Shown piece by piece: positions 1-6,970 of a stretch of DNA of 22,111 nucleotides. The DNA lies in the NCBI GenBank assembly GCA_964384675.1, contig CAYLNK010000078.1:1-22111 (forward strand). Reading direction: 5' to 3'. Within the stretch, counting starts at the first letter, position 1; each line of letters begins with the position of its first letter. The notes under the pieces were generated by a model that was not told the origin of the DNA, did not search any database, and saw only the letters and a program-made list of their open reading frames with translations. The position numbers were made by a program, and so were the translations under genes. Source of the stretch: CAYLNK01 sp964384675. Lineage in GTDB: Bacteria > Acidobacteriota > Thermoanaerobaculia > UBA5066.

Positions 1-191
1 GCCGCGACCGCGCCGTGCGCGACGGCATCCGCCAGGAACGCCCTTCCGTCCCGCTTGAACCCGTCGAAGGCGGCGAAGAGCGCACCGGCCGTCACCTTCC
101 GCGAGTCGTGGGTGACCGACAGCACCTCCGGATCTCCGTCCCCGCGGACGACCGCCTCGTCCAGGGTCGCGACGAGGGCCGACAGCCTCAA
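1..191 (-). CDS. murE: UDP-N-acetylmuramoyl-tripeptide synthetase MurE, N-terminal fragment
   Basis: Only the first 63 codons are present; the gene continues past the left edge. MurE adds the third amino acid (diaminopimelate or lysine) to UDP-MurNAc-dipeptide in the cytoplasm. The fragment shows the MurE N-terminal signature: VTHDSRKVTAGALFAAFDG at about residues 26-44, followed by DGRAFLADA and a GA-V-A ending, which bind the uridine nucleotide. The start is a TTG at 191-189 that overlaps the ftsI stop (TTGA). It is preceded by a GGAG Shine-Dalgarno core with about 7 nt spacing, which suggests translational coupling. The position after ftsI is the classical dcw order. MurF-type ligases share a related N-domain, but the motif and the gene order favour MurE. 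Which amino acid it adds cannot be read from this fragment. Confidence 0.85.
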   Translation of the reverse strand, partial: MRLSALVATLDEAVVRGDGDPEVLSVTHDSRKVTAGALFAAFDGFKRDGRAFLADAVAHGAVA

Positions 192-2218
192 CGCACCGCT
201 CCGGGCTCCTCGGGCAGAGCCAGCGCGGCGTTCGTCACCGGCGGGACGAGCGAGAGGACCAGGGTGCACGGCGTTCCGGGTCCGGCCGGCGTGCCGGCGG
301 GCGGGTCCTGCGAGACCACGAAGCCGTGGCCCACGAGCTTCGGGACGTAGCCACGCTGGGCGAGGCGGCGGGCGGCCTCGTTGGCCGCCAGCCCGTCGAG
401 CCCGGGGATGGTCCCTTCTTCCGCCTCCACGCGCGGCGCGCGATGCGCCGTCGGTACGAGGTCGCCCGAGAGGACCGGTCCCGTCTCGGACCGGGCGTTG
501 CGGCTCAGGTCGGCGGTGAGGATCGTCGGGACGATCCGGTCCGGCGACGGCTGGGCCGGGACGCGCCGCACGCGCAGCGCTTCCGCTCCGATCGAGGCGA
601 AGACGGGGGCCGCGACGTCGCCGCCGTAGATCTTCCCCTTCGGCTCGTCCACGACGACGGCGATCACCAGCCGCGGAGCCTCCGCCGGAACGAAGCCGAT
701 GAACGAGGCCACGTGCCGGTCACGCGAGTAGCCGCCGCCAGGGCTCGCCTTCTGGGAGGTGCCGGTCTTCCCGGCCACGGTGTAGCCGGGAATCGACGCC
801 AGCTTCCCGGTCCCCGCCTCCACGACGCGCGACAGGAGCCGGCGCAGCTCGCGGGCGGTCCCCTCGCCGATCACGCGCGGACCCTGCGGCGGCTCCACCC
901 GGACGATGCGGCCGTCCGGGCGGCGGACCTCGCCCACGATGCGGAGCGTCGGCAGGACCCCGCCATTGGCGATCGCGGCGTAGGCCCGGGCCATCTGGAG
1001 CACCGTCACACCGATCTCCTGTCCGAACGACATCGTGGGCAGCGTCAGGGCGCTCCAGGTGCTCGGGTTCGCGAGGATGCCGACGGTCTCGCCGTCCAGG
1101 TCGATTCCGGTCTTCTGGCCGAAGCCGAAGGACCGTACGTTCGCGTGGAAGGGACCGCGGCCGAGGCCGAGCGCGACGTGGGCGATGCCGATGTTGGAGG
1201 AGTGGGCGATCACGTCGGCGAGCGAGAGCACGCTCCAGCGGTTGCGGCCGTGCTCGTGGATCGTCGTCGACCCGATCGTGAGCGCGCCGCCGCCGCAGTC
1301 GATCAGGTCGTCGGGCGAGACCGTCCCCTTCTCGAGCGCTCCCGCGGCCGTGATGATCTTGAACGTCGAGCCGGGCTCGTAGACGTCCATCACCGGGCGG
1401 CAGCGGCGGGAGTCGGCGTCCGACTCTCCGTACCGGTTCGGGTCGAACGACGGGTTGGACGCGAGGGCCAGGACGGCTCCGGTCTCGGGATCGAGGACGA
1501 CGGCCGAGCCACCCTTCGCCTGCCACTTCTCGACGGCGGCGTCGAGCTCGCGCTCCGCCGCGTGCTGGATGGCCGAGTCGAGCGTGAGGACCAGCGAGGC
1601 GCCCTCCACGCCGTCGGCCAGCGCCGAGCGCCCCCGCCCGTCGGTGCCGGGCGAAGCGTAGAAGCGGCGCGCGGCGTCGCGCAGGAAGGTCACGTGAGCG
1701 GGCCGGCCCCGCACCTCCGAGTCGTAGCGGTACTCCAGCCCGGCCAGCCCCTGGTTGTCGGCGCCGACGTAGCCGAGCACGGCCGCGGCGAACGCGCCCT
1801 GCGGATAGCGGCGGGTCGACTCCTTCACCAGGCGTACGCCGGGCAGGTGCCGCGCGGCGACTCGCTGCGCGATCTCCTCCGGGACGCGGCGCGCCACCCA
1901 GACGAAGTCGCGCTCCGCGTTGTCGAGCTTCTTCTCGAGCTCCTTGCGCGGCACGTCGACCAGGGGGGCGAGCGCGGCCGCGACCGCCGCGGGGTCCTCG
2001 ACCTCCGAGGGAATCGCGAAGACCGAGTCGACCTGGGCGGTGACCGCGAGCGAACGTCCCGCGGCGTCGGTGATCTGCCCCCTTCGCGGCGGCAGCTCCA
2101 CGGTGCGCTCGTGCTGCTTCCGGGCCTTCTTCGCGAACTCCTCGCGCCGCACGACCTGCAGGTCGACGAGGCGCCACAGGAGGACGACGACCCAGAGGCC
2201 GACGCCCGCCATCAGCAC
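188..2218 (-). CDS. ftsI: Peptidoglycan transpeptidase FtsI/PBP3 with C-terminal PASTA domain
   Basis: This is the class B penicillin-binding protein that cross-links septal peptidoglycan, anchored in the inner membrane with a periplasmic catalytic domain. Numbered from the GTG at 2218 (676 aa): a membrane segment at about 2-20, the PBP dimerisation domain at about 40-190, and a transpeptidase domain with the three hallmark motifs S284-T-F-K287, S340-S-N342 and K484-T-G486. A single PASTA domain lies at about 603-658, beginning IPGLDGLAANEAA. PASTA domains are best known from Gram-positive PBPs and Ser/Thr kinases but also occur in FtsI of some diderm phyla. The GTG start leaves no cytoplasmic basic stretch before the membrane helix and has no ribosome site. 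An in-frame CTG at 2248-2246, overlapping the ftsL stop as CTGA, would add SPSIQRRALV and follows GGAGG by 4 nt, so it may be the true start. Confidence 0.95.
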   Translation of the reverse strand: MLMAGVGLWVVVLLWRLVDLQVVRREEFAKKARKQHERTVELPPRRGQITDAAGRSLAVTAQVDSVFAIPSEVEDPAAVAAALAPLVDVPRKELEKKLDNAERDFVWVARRVPEEIAQRVAARHLPGVRLVKESTRRYPQGAFAAAVLGYVGADNQGLAGLEYRYDSEVRGRPAHVTFLRDAARRFYASPGTDGRGRSALADGVEGASLVLTLDSAIQHAAERELDAAVEKWQAKGGSAVVLDPETGAVLALASNPSFDPNRYGESDADSRRCRPVMDVYEPGSTFKIITAAGALEKGTVSPDDLIDCGGGALTIGSTTIHEHGRNRWSVLSLADVIAHSSNIGIAHVALGLGRGPFHANVRSFGFGQKTGIDLDGETVGILANPSTWSALTLPTMSFGQEIGVTVLQMARAYAAIANGGVLPTLRIVGEVRRPDGRIVRVEPPQGPRVIGEGTARELRRLLSRVVEAGTGKLASIPGYTVAGKTGTSQKASPGGGYSRDRHVASFIGFVPAEAPRLVIAVVVDEPKGKIYGGDVAAPVFASIGAEALRVRRVPAQPSPDRIVPTILTADLSRNARSETGPVLSGDLVPTAHRAPRVEAEEGTIPGLDGLAANEAARRLAQRGYVPKLVGHGFVVSQDPPAGTPAGPGTPCTLVLSLVPPVTNAALALPEEPGAVR

Positions 2219-2244
2219 GAGGGCACGGCGCTGGATGGACGGGC

Positions 2245-2670
2245 TCAGAACCCCTCCTCGGTCGAGAGGGGGGCGGGCGGGCCGATCAGGTCCGGCAGCT
2301 TCGGCGTATCGACGGGTCGCGGCGGGACCGGCGTGAACGAGCCGTCCTGGACCAGGATCAGCTGCTCCGGGCGCGGGGCGGAGAGCCCCAGCCGCGACGT
2401 CGCGATCGACTCCACCCGGTCGAGGGCGCTCGACCTCGCGCGCTCCAGCTGGAGCTGCCGGTTCCGCTCCACCTGCGTCTCGCGCTGCCTGGAGATCCGC
2501 TCGATCTGGTACCCGAGCCGGACCGTCTCGAGGTTCGACCAGATCGCGGCGAACAGGACGGCCATCGGGGGGAGCGCGGCCAGCGCGAAGGCGAGGAGCT
2601 CCCGGGTCCGCCGGCGGTCCCTTTCACGGACGAGGTAACGGTTGTCGACCGACCGATGGACCGCGTACAT
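2245..2670 (-). CDS. ftsL: Cell division protein FtsL
   Basis: A small bitopic divisome protein of 141 aa that forms a coiled-coil complex with FtsB and FtsQ and helps activate septal synthesis by FtsW/FtsI. The sequence shows a basic cytoplasmic N-terminus (residues 1-24, rich in R/D/E), one hydrophobic segment at about 25-44 (ELLAFALAALPPMAVLFAAI), then a charged helical coiled coil at about 46-85. The short conserved element SRLGLSAPRPEQLI follows at about 92-105; a leucine/proline signature after the coil is typical of FtsL/FtsB-like proteins. The tail is proline-rich. Sequence conservation in this family is very low, so the call rests mainly on topology and on the position between rsmH and ftsI. 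The start ATG lies 3 nt after the rsmH stop. Confidence 0.85.
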   Translation of the reverse strand: MYAVHRSVDNRYLVRERDRRRTRELLAFALAALPPMAVLFAAIWSNLETVRLGYQIERISRQRETQVERNRQLQLERARSSALDRVESIATSRLGLSAPRPEQLILVQDGSFTPVPPRPVDTPKLPDLIGPPAPLSTEEGF

Positions 2671-2673
2671 CGC

Positions 2674-3636
2674 CTACCGCACGGGGGGAGGCCCCTCCGC
2701 TCGCCCCTCGGCGGTCCGCTCCAAGACGCGCATCCGGGCGGACCGGGAGCGCGGGTTGTCACGGATCTCGGAGAGCTGCGGACGGAGCGGCTTCTTGGTG
2801 ACCAGGGCCAGGACCCGGCGTCGGGAGCAGACGCAGACGGGAAACGAGGGCGGGCAGGTGCAGCCGGCCGTGTGCCGGGCGAAGACGTGCTTGACGATCC
2901 GGTCCTCGAGCGAGTGATAGGCCAGCACCGACAGGCGGGCACCGAGGGAAAGCCGCTCGATGGCGTCGTCGAGGAACCGCTCGAGGTCGATCAGCTCACG
3001 GTTCGTGGCGATGCGGAGAGCCTGGAAGACGCGGGTCGCGGGGTCCTTCTGCTGCGGGCGGCGCGGGCCGAGGGCACGGGCGACGACGTCGCGGAGCTGT
3101 CCCGTCGTCTCGATCGGCTTCGCCTCGCGCTCGCGCACCACGGCACGCGCCACGCGGCGCGCCATCGGCTCCTCGCCGTACTCGGCGAAGACCCGCGCCA
3201 GCTCCTGCTCCGGGAGCGTCGCGACGAGTTCGGCGGCGGTCGCGCCGTCCCGGCCCATCCGCATGTCGAGCGGCCCGTTCTTCATGAAGGAGAACCCCCT
3301 TTCCGGCTGATCGAGCTGCATCGAGGAGACGCCGAGGTCGGCGAGGACCCCGTCGACACGGGCGATCCCGAGCCGGTCGAGGTGCTCGGCCAGGTCCTCG
3401 TGGCGCCCCTCCACCGTGACGAGACGGTCGCCGAAACGGGCGAGCCGCTCGCGGGAGAGGCGGAGCGCCTCCGGGTCCCGGTCGATCCCGACGACCCGCA
3501 CGTCGGGCGAGGCGTCGAGGAGGGCCTCGGCGTGCCCGCCGAGCCCGAGGGTGGCGTCCACGAAGAGGCCGCCACGCCCGGGCCGGAGCGCGACGACCAC
3601 CTCGGTGAGGAGGACGGGGAGATGAGCTGCATTCAT
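2674..3636 (-). CDS. rsmH: 16S rRNA (cytosine-1402-N4)-methyltransferase RsmH (MraW)
   Basis: A SAM-dependent enzyme that methylates N4 of C1402 in the ribosomal P site; cytoplasmic. It has 320 aa, the usual size. It begins HLPVLLTEVV, the family start. SAM-binding motif I is FVDATLGLGGHAEALL (about 25-40), with GIDRDPEAL following. The family signature DGVLADLGVSSMQLD is at about 95-109, with FSFMKNGPLDMRM after it. The substrate loop VLAYHSLEDRIVK lies at about 237-249. A cysteine cluster CTCPPSFPVCVC near 260-271 is common in this family. The ATG start follows a GGAGG ribosome site by 3 nt and lies 9 nt after the mraZ stop. Identification is essentially certain. Confidence 0.97.
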   Translation of the reverse strand: MNAAHLPVLLTEVVVALRPGRGGLFVDATLGLGGHAEALLDASPDVRVVGIDRDPEALRLSRERLARFGDRLVTVEGRHEDLAEHLDRLGIARVDGVLADLGVSSMQLDQPERGFSFMKNGPLDMRMGRDGATAAELVATLPEQELARVFAEYGEEPMARRVARAVVREREAKPIETTGQLRDVVARALGPRRPQQKDPATRVFQALRIATNRELIDLERFLDDAIERLSLGARLSVLAYHSLEDRIVKHVFARHTAGCTCPPSFPVCVCSRRRVLALVTKKPLRPQLSEIRDNPRSRSARMRVLERTAEGRAEGPPPVR

Positions 3637-3645
3637 CGTCCTCCG

Positions 3646-4092
3646 TCAGGCGAGGTAGGGACTGAGCGCGTCGTAGTCCTCGTCGCCCATGGCCGTGGCC
3701 CGCAGCGACTCGAGGTGCTTCGCCCGGTCGACGAGCTTCAGGAAATCCGTCTGGCCGAGAACCAGCCCGTCGCCCGCCAGCCCCGCGGTCTCACGGAGCA
3801 GCGACGGGATGAGGAGGCGCCCCTGGGCGTCCATCTTCGCGACCTGACCGAACGTGTTGACGCGCTCCAGGAACTTCCGCTTCGCGGGAAGGACCGCGGG
3901 CGCCTTGGCGAGCTTCTCCTCGATGCCGTTCCAGATCGGCATCGGGTAGACCAGCACGTCGTGTCCGGTCACGGAGGTGACGAAGAAATCGACGCCGTAC
4001 GTCTCCTCGATCGGTTGACGGAAAACGGCCGGGACCTTGAAACGGCCCTTCTCGTCGATCGTCGTCTCGGCGCTTCCTCGCAGGCGTTCCAT
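3646..4092 (-). CDS. mraZ: Division/cell wall cluster transcriptional repressor MraZ
   Basis: A 148-aa DNA-binding protein that forms ring oligomers and represses its own dcw operon. It contains two SpoVT/AbrB-like (swapped-hairpin) half-domains, each with the D-x-K/Q-G-R signature: TTIDEKGRFKVPAVFR at about 9-24 and AKMDAQGRLLIPSLLRE at about 82-98. The reading frame is open up to 4203, but that extension crosses the promoter and operator array. Homology begins at MERLRGSAE, so the ATG at 4092 is chosen. The ribosome site is weak (GAGAAG immediately upstream). It is first in an operon with rsmH, ftsL, ftsI and murE, and is probably autoregulated through the repeats at 4135-4170. Confidence 0.95.
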   Translation of the reverse strand: MERLRGSAETTIDEKGRFKVPAVFRQPIEETYGVDFFVTSVTGHDVLVYPMPIWNGIEEKLAKAPAVLPAKRKFLERVNTFGQVAKMDAQGRLLIPSLLRETAGLAGDGLVLGQTDFLKLVDRAKHLESLRATAMGDEDYDALSPYLA

Positions 4093-4125
4093 ACTTCTCG
4101 CAGGGTCTCGGTGGCGACGGCGCGG

Positions 4126-4170
4126 CCCGCTACACCCACTGCCATCCCCTAGTAACCACTTTTGACCACG
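4126..4170 (-). promoter_or_regulatory. MraZ-binding box array upstream of mraZ
   Basis: Read on the minus strand, four boxes recur with an exact 10-bp period: GTGGT (4169-4165), GTGGT (4159-4155), GGGGA (4149-4145) and GTGGG (4139-4135). A degenerate fifth, CGGG, lies at 4129-4126. Each is followed by 5 unrelated bases. Known MraZ sites are GTGGG-type direct repeats separated by 5 bp, located between the mraZ promoter and its start codon, which is the arrangement seen here. This strongly suggests autorepression of the dcw operon. Confidence 0.82.
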
Positions 4171-4173
4171 CAA

Positions 4174-4203
4174 AGTATCCGGCCGCGGTTTCCGGCGAGT
4201 CAA
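4174..4203 (-). promoter_or_regulatory. Sigma-70-type promoter of the dcw operon
   Basis: On the minus strand, TTGACT (4203-4198) is separated by 18 bp from GATACT (4179-4174). That is a near-consensus -35/-10 pair in a very GC-rich context. Transcription would begin near 4167, at the first MraZ box, giving a leader of about 75 nt before the mraZ ATG. The -35 element lies in the centre of an 11-bp inverted repeat (4184-4215). Confidence 0.7.
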
Positions 4204-4215
4204 GCGGAAACCGCG
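4184..4215. promoter_or_regulatory. 11-bp perfect inverted repeat in the mraZ/rnd divergent promoter region
   Basis: CGCGGTTTCCG at 4184-4194 and CGGAAACCGCG at 4205-4215 are perfect reverse complements with a 10-bp spacer. The arms are centred 21 bp apart, two helical turns, as expected of an operator for a dimeric regulator. The spacer holds the mraZ -35 hexamer and the left arm lies between -35 and -10, so a bound protein would block the dcw promoter. A hairpin role is less likely because the repeat lies upstream of the inferred transcription start. The cognate regulator is unknown. Confidence 0.5.
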
Positions 4216-4252
4216 TGGAATGCGGCTTTGGCGATGCTATCGTCCCGCTCGA

Positions 4253-5455
4253 GTGTCCGCTCCGCAGCCCCAGACGACCCACGTCCAACTTGCGCCACCC
4301 GAGCTGATCCGGGAGCCCGCGGGACTCGAGCCCCTGTACCGGGCGCTGGAGGCGAATCCCGGCGCGGCGGTCGCGATCGACACCGAGGCGGACTCCTTCC
4401 ACCACTACTTCGAGAAGGTCTGTCTCCTCCAGATCGGCCTCGGCGACGAGGTCTTCCTCGTCGACCCGCTGGCCGGGCTCGACCTCGGCCCCGTCCTCGA
4501 GCATCTCGCGCGCCGCCCCCTGCTCCTGCACGGAGCCGACTACGACCTCCGCCTCCTGCACCGGGCTTACGGCCTCCGCGCGCGGGAGCTGTTCGACACC
4601 ATGATCGCCGCGCAGCTGCTGGGGGAGCGCGAGATCGGCCTCGCGGCGCTCCTCTCGCGGCGCGTCGGCGTCTCGCTCGACAAGGCGCACCAGAAGGCGG
4701 ACTGGAGCGAGAGGCCTCTGTCCGCCGACCGGCGCGTCTACGCGGCCGCGGACGTGGCGTACCTGGCCGAGCTGGTGGCCTCCCTGAGGACGGACCTCGA
4801 GGCGAAGGGCCGGCTCGAGTGGCACGCCGAGGAGTGCGCGCGCCTTTCGGTCACCGACTTCACGCCGCGCGGGGACGATCCGGAAAACGATTGGCGCCTC
4901 AAGGGCACCAACGCGCTGAGCCCGCTCGAACGGAGCGTCGTGAGGGCCCTCTGGCACGCCCGCGAGGAGCGCGCCCAGCAGCTCGACCGGCCGCCGTTCC
5001 GCGTCCTGACGAACGAGCGGCTGCTGGCCGCCGCTCGCGCGGCGGCGGAGGGGCAGAGCGACCTGGCAACGCTGTTTCCCGGACGGCCGCTTCCCCCGGC
5101 GTTCGAGCGCTCGATCCGCGACGCCCTCGTGAAGGCGCGCTCCGCCCCCACCTCCGAGTGGCCGGGCCCGCGCCGCGGAGGGAAGGAAGAGGTCGACCCG
5201 GCGCTCCAGCCGGTCATCGAGCGTCTCAAGACCAAGCGCGATCGCCGGGCCAAGGAGCTGGGCCTCGACCCGGGAGTCGTCGCGTCGAAGGGACACCTGA
5301 CGGCCGCGGCCCGCGTCCTCCTCCGCGATCGACAGGCTGGACCGGAAAAGGTGGCGGGCGAGTCGGGGATTTCCCGGTGGAGAGCGGGGCTGTTAGTTGA
5401 TGGGGAACCCGGGCGCCGGGTTCCCCCGTCCCCTCCACCCGGATCGCTGGCCTGA
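4253..5455 (+). CDS. rnd: Ribonuclease D (DEDDy 3'-5' exonuclease with HRDC domain)
   Basis: A 3'-5' exoribonuclease that trims tRNA precursors and other structured RNAs. Numbered from the upstream ATG at 4220, the DEDDy metal ligands are D54 and E56 (AIDTEADS), D109 (HGADYDLRLL) and Y174/D178 (YAAADVAYL). An HRDC region follows at about 235-275 (LSPLERSVVRALWHAREE). A second helical region, PALQPVIERLKTKRDRRAKE, lies at about 325-344. I prefer the GTG at 4253 because codons between 4220 and 4252 (CTT, CGA, TAT, CGT, GCT, CGA) are unlike the GC-ending codons of this genome; neither start has a good ribosome site. The last 18 codons, from about GEPGRRVPPSP onward, and the stop are encoded by the first copy of the 58-bp repeat, so the native C-terminus may have been replaced. 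Confidence 0.9.
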   Translation: MSAPQPQTTHVQLAPPELIREPAGLEPLYRALEANPGAAVAIDTEADSFHHYFEKVCLLQIGLGDEVFLVDPLAGLDLGPVLEHLARRPLLLHGADYDLRLLHRAYGLRARELFDTMIAAQLLGEREIGLAALLSRRVGVSLDKAHQKADWSERPLSADRRVYAAADVAYLAELVASLRTDLEAKGRLEWHAEECARLSVTDFTPRGDDPENDWRLKGTNALSPLERSVVRALWHAREERAQQLDRPPFRVLTNERLLAAARAAAEGQSDLATLFPGRPLPPAFERSIRDALVKARSAPTSEWPGPRRGGKEEVDPALQPVIERLKTKRDRRAKELGLDPGVVASKGHLTAAARVLLRDRQAGPEKVAGESGISRWRAGLLVDGEPGRRVPPSPPPGSLA

Positions 5456-5762
5456 TCCCGGGGAACCCGGGCGCCGGGTTCCCCCGTCCCCTCCACCCGG
5501 ATCGCTGGCCTGATCCCGGGGAACCCGGGCGCCGGGTTCCCCCGTCCCCTCCACCCGGATCGCTGGCCTGATNNNNNNNNNNNNNNNNNNNNNNNNNNNN
5601 NNNNNNNNNNNNNNNNNNNNNNNNNNNNNNNNNNNNNNNNNNNNNNNNNNNNNNNNNNNNNNNNNNNNNNNNGTCCCCTCCACCCGGATCGCTGGCCTGA
5701 TCCCGGGGAACCCGGGCGCCGGGTTCCACCGTCCCCTCCACCCGGATCGCTGGCCTGATCCC
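5402..5762. repeat. 58-bp direct tandem repeat with hairpin core, interrupted by an assembly gap
   Basis: Copies begin at 5402, 5460 and 5518 with identical visible sequence and an exact 58-bp period. After the N gap there is a partial copy (5673-5704) and a final full copy (5705-5762) with one change, C to A, in its TTCCACCG stretch. Each unit opens with an 11-bp perfect hairpin, arms GGGGAACCCGG and CCGGGTTCCCC around a GCG loop, followed by a non-palindromic part ending GGATCGCTGGCCTGATCCC. The array lies between the converging rnd and SurA-like genes: it encodes the last 18 codons of rnd and stops 5 bp from the other gene's stop codon. The hairpins could terminate transcription from both sides although no U-tract follows. 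Copy number is unknown because of the gap. Confidence 0.95.
5573..5672. other. Assembly gap (100 N)
   Basis: Exactly 100 N, a conventional placeholder for a gap of unknown length. It lies inside the 58-bp tandem array, so it probably marks collapsed or unspanned repeats. The repeat phase does not carry across the gap (unit starts at 5518 and 5705 are 187 bp apart, not a multiple of 58), so the true length is not as drawn. Hidden sequence other than repeats cannot be excluded. Confidence 0.99.
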
Positions 5763-5767
5763 GGGCC

Positions 5768-6826
5768 TCAGCCCTTCTTCTTCTTGTCCTTCCCCTTGGT
5801 CGCGGGAGGAGGCGCGGGTGGGTTGGCGACGGTGACGGGAGCCTGGTAGTACGCGGCCGCCTCGGGAGCGACGCGGATCACGGCGTCGTGCTTCAGCTTG
5901 TCGAGGTACTCCGCGAGCTTCTTCTGGAACTGGGTCTCCTGCTCGTGCTTGAGGATCTCGGCCTTCACCTCGGCGAACGGCTTGTAGCTGGCCGGGATCT
6001 TCTCGACGAGCTTCACGAGGTGCCAGCCCGATCGGGTGAGGATCGGATCCGTCACGCCGCCGGCCGGAAGGGAGAAGACCGCCTTGTCGATCTCGGGGGC
6101 GAGCTCGCCGCGAGCCACCGTCCCGAGGTCGCCGCCGCGCGCCTTGGTGCCCCCGTCGGAGTAGTCTTTGACGACCTGCTCGAACTTCGCGCCCGCCTTG
6201 AGCTTGTCGGACGCCTCCTTGGCCCGGCGCTCGACCCAGGCGCGCGAGGTGTCGTTGTCGCCCGGCGCGATCAGCACCTCGGCAACGCGCGCCCTCTCCG
6301 GAACGCCCCACTTCCCTTCCTTCTCGCGCTCGTAGATCACGCGCATCGCGTCGTCCGAGAGGTCGACCTTGCTGTTGACCTCGCGTCCGACGACCCGCTG
6401 GACCGTCAGGGTGCGGCGCAGCTGGTCTCGCAGGCGGTCGACGGTGAGGCCCGAGGTGGCGAGGGCCTTCTGGAACTCCTCGTCGGTCGTGACCTGGTTC
6501 TGCTCCTTCAGCTTCTTGACCTGCTCCTCGACCTCGGCGTCGGAGGTCGTCAGGTCGAGGTCGCGGGCGCGGTCCTCAAGGAGCGTCTCGTTGACGAGCT
6601 CCTCCATCAGCGCCTTCTTCAGCTCCTCGGCCCGGGTGGCGTCGGGAGGCGCGCCGCTCTCGCGGATCGTCTGCTCGATGCGGCCGTCGAGGTGGCTCTG
6701 GGTGACGACGCGGGCGTTGACGCGGACGAGGATCCGGTCGATCACCTCGGCCGCCGGGAGGGGCGTGGCGAGGAGGAGGAGCGCGGAGAGCGCGGAGGGG
6801 GCGAGAGCACGCCGAAAAGACTTCAC
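5768..6826 (-). CDS. SurA-like periplasmic chaperone/peptidyl-prolyl isomerase
   Basis: A 352-aa exported protein expected to escort outer-membrane proteins through the periplasm. From the GTG at 6826 it has a signal peptide (basic MKSFRR, hydrophobic core at about 10-20, likely cut after PLPAA near 26). A SurA N-terminal domain follows (VIDRILVRVNARVVTQSHLD at about 28-47, then LMEELVNETLLEDRA). One parvulin domain lies at about 178-276, with AEVLIAP, GGDLGTVARGELAPE and TRSGWHLVKL. The tail is unusual: proline/alanine-rich, then the lysine run KGKDKKKKG. An earlier TTG at 6844 only adds MARLRL and has no ribosome site. Classical SurA has two parvulin domains; here there is one, so SurA-like is the safer name. 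It follows another parvulin gene and mfd on the same strand. Confidence 0.88.
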   Translation of the reverse strand: MKSFRRALAPSALSALLLLATPLPAAEVIDRILVRVNARVVTQSHLDGRIEQTIRESGAPPDATRAEELKKALMEELVNETLLEDRARDLDLTTSDAEVEEQVKKLKEQNQVTTDEEFQKALATSGLTVDRLRDQLRRTLTVQRVVGREVNSKVDLSDDAMRVIYEREKEGKWGVPERARVAEVLIAPGDNDTSRAWVERRAKEASDKLKAGAKFEQVVKDYSDGGTKARGGDLGTVARGELAPEIDKAVFSLPAGGVTDPILTRSGWHLVKLVEKIPASYKPFAEVKAEILKHEQETQFQKKLAEYLDKLKHDAVIRVAPEAAAYYQAPVTVANPPAPPPATKGKDKKKKG

Positions 6827-6842
6827 GAGCCGGAGTCTAGCC

Positions 6843-6969
6843 AAACGAGTGCCAGCGCGCCTGCGCGATGGCAGAGTTCTCTGGCGTGGATCGAGTCCCG
6901 AGCGGAGCGAGGGAGGAGACCCACGCAGTAAACGAGCGCCAGCGCGCCGTAAGCGGGTGCCGGCGCGCC
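6843..6969. repeat. Three 19-bp direct repeats in the spacer between the two parvulin genes
   Basis: Copies at 6843-6861 (AAACGAGTGCCAGCGCGCC), 6930-6948 (one mismatch) and 6951-6969 (three mismatches to the first). Between the first two lies an imperfect stem, GCGTGGATC at 6884-6892 against GACCCACGC at 6918-6926 (8 of 9 pair, plus one wobble), enclosing a purine-rich GAGCGGAGCGAGGGAGGAG stretch. The copies flank a block of about 68 bp, as an interspersed repeat element would. The third copy ends one base before the stop codon of the upstream gene. Function unknown. Confidence 0.7.
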
Positions 6970-6970
6970 C

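Noticed and set aside
326..2638. 770-residue open frame on the plus strand opposite ftsI and ftsL
   Set aside because: A shadow of confidently assigned dcw genes, with no family motifs.
4093..4203. N-terminal extension of MraZ to the start at 4203
   Set aside because: The extension covers the -10 element, the inferred transcription start and the operator boxes; MraZ homology starts at the ATG at 4092.
5402..5762. CRISPR-like array
   Set aside because: The whole 58-bp unit repeats without variable spacers, and no cas genes are present; it is a plain tandem repeat.
5226..6311. Minus-strand open frames crossing the repeat and the N gap
   Set aside because: They translate the tandem repeat and unknown bases, and run in the wrong frame of the SurA-like gene.
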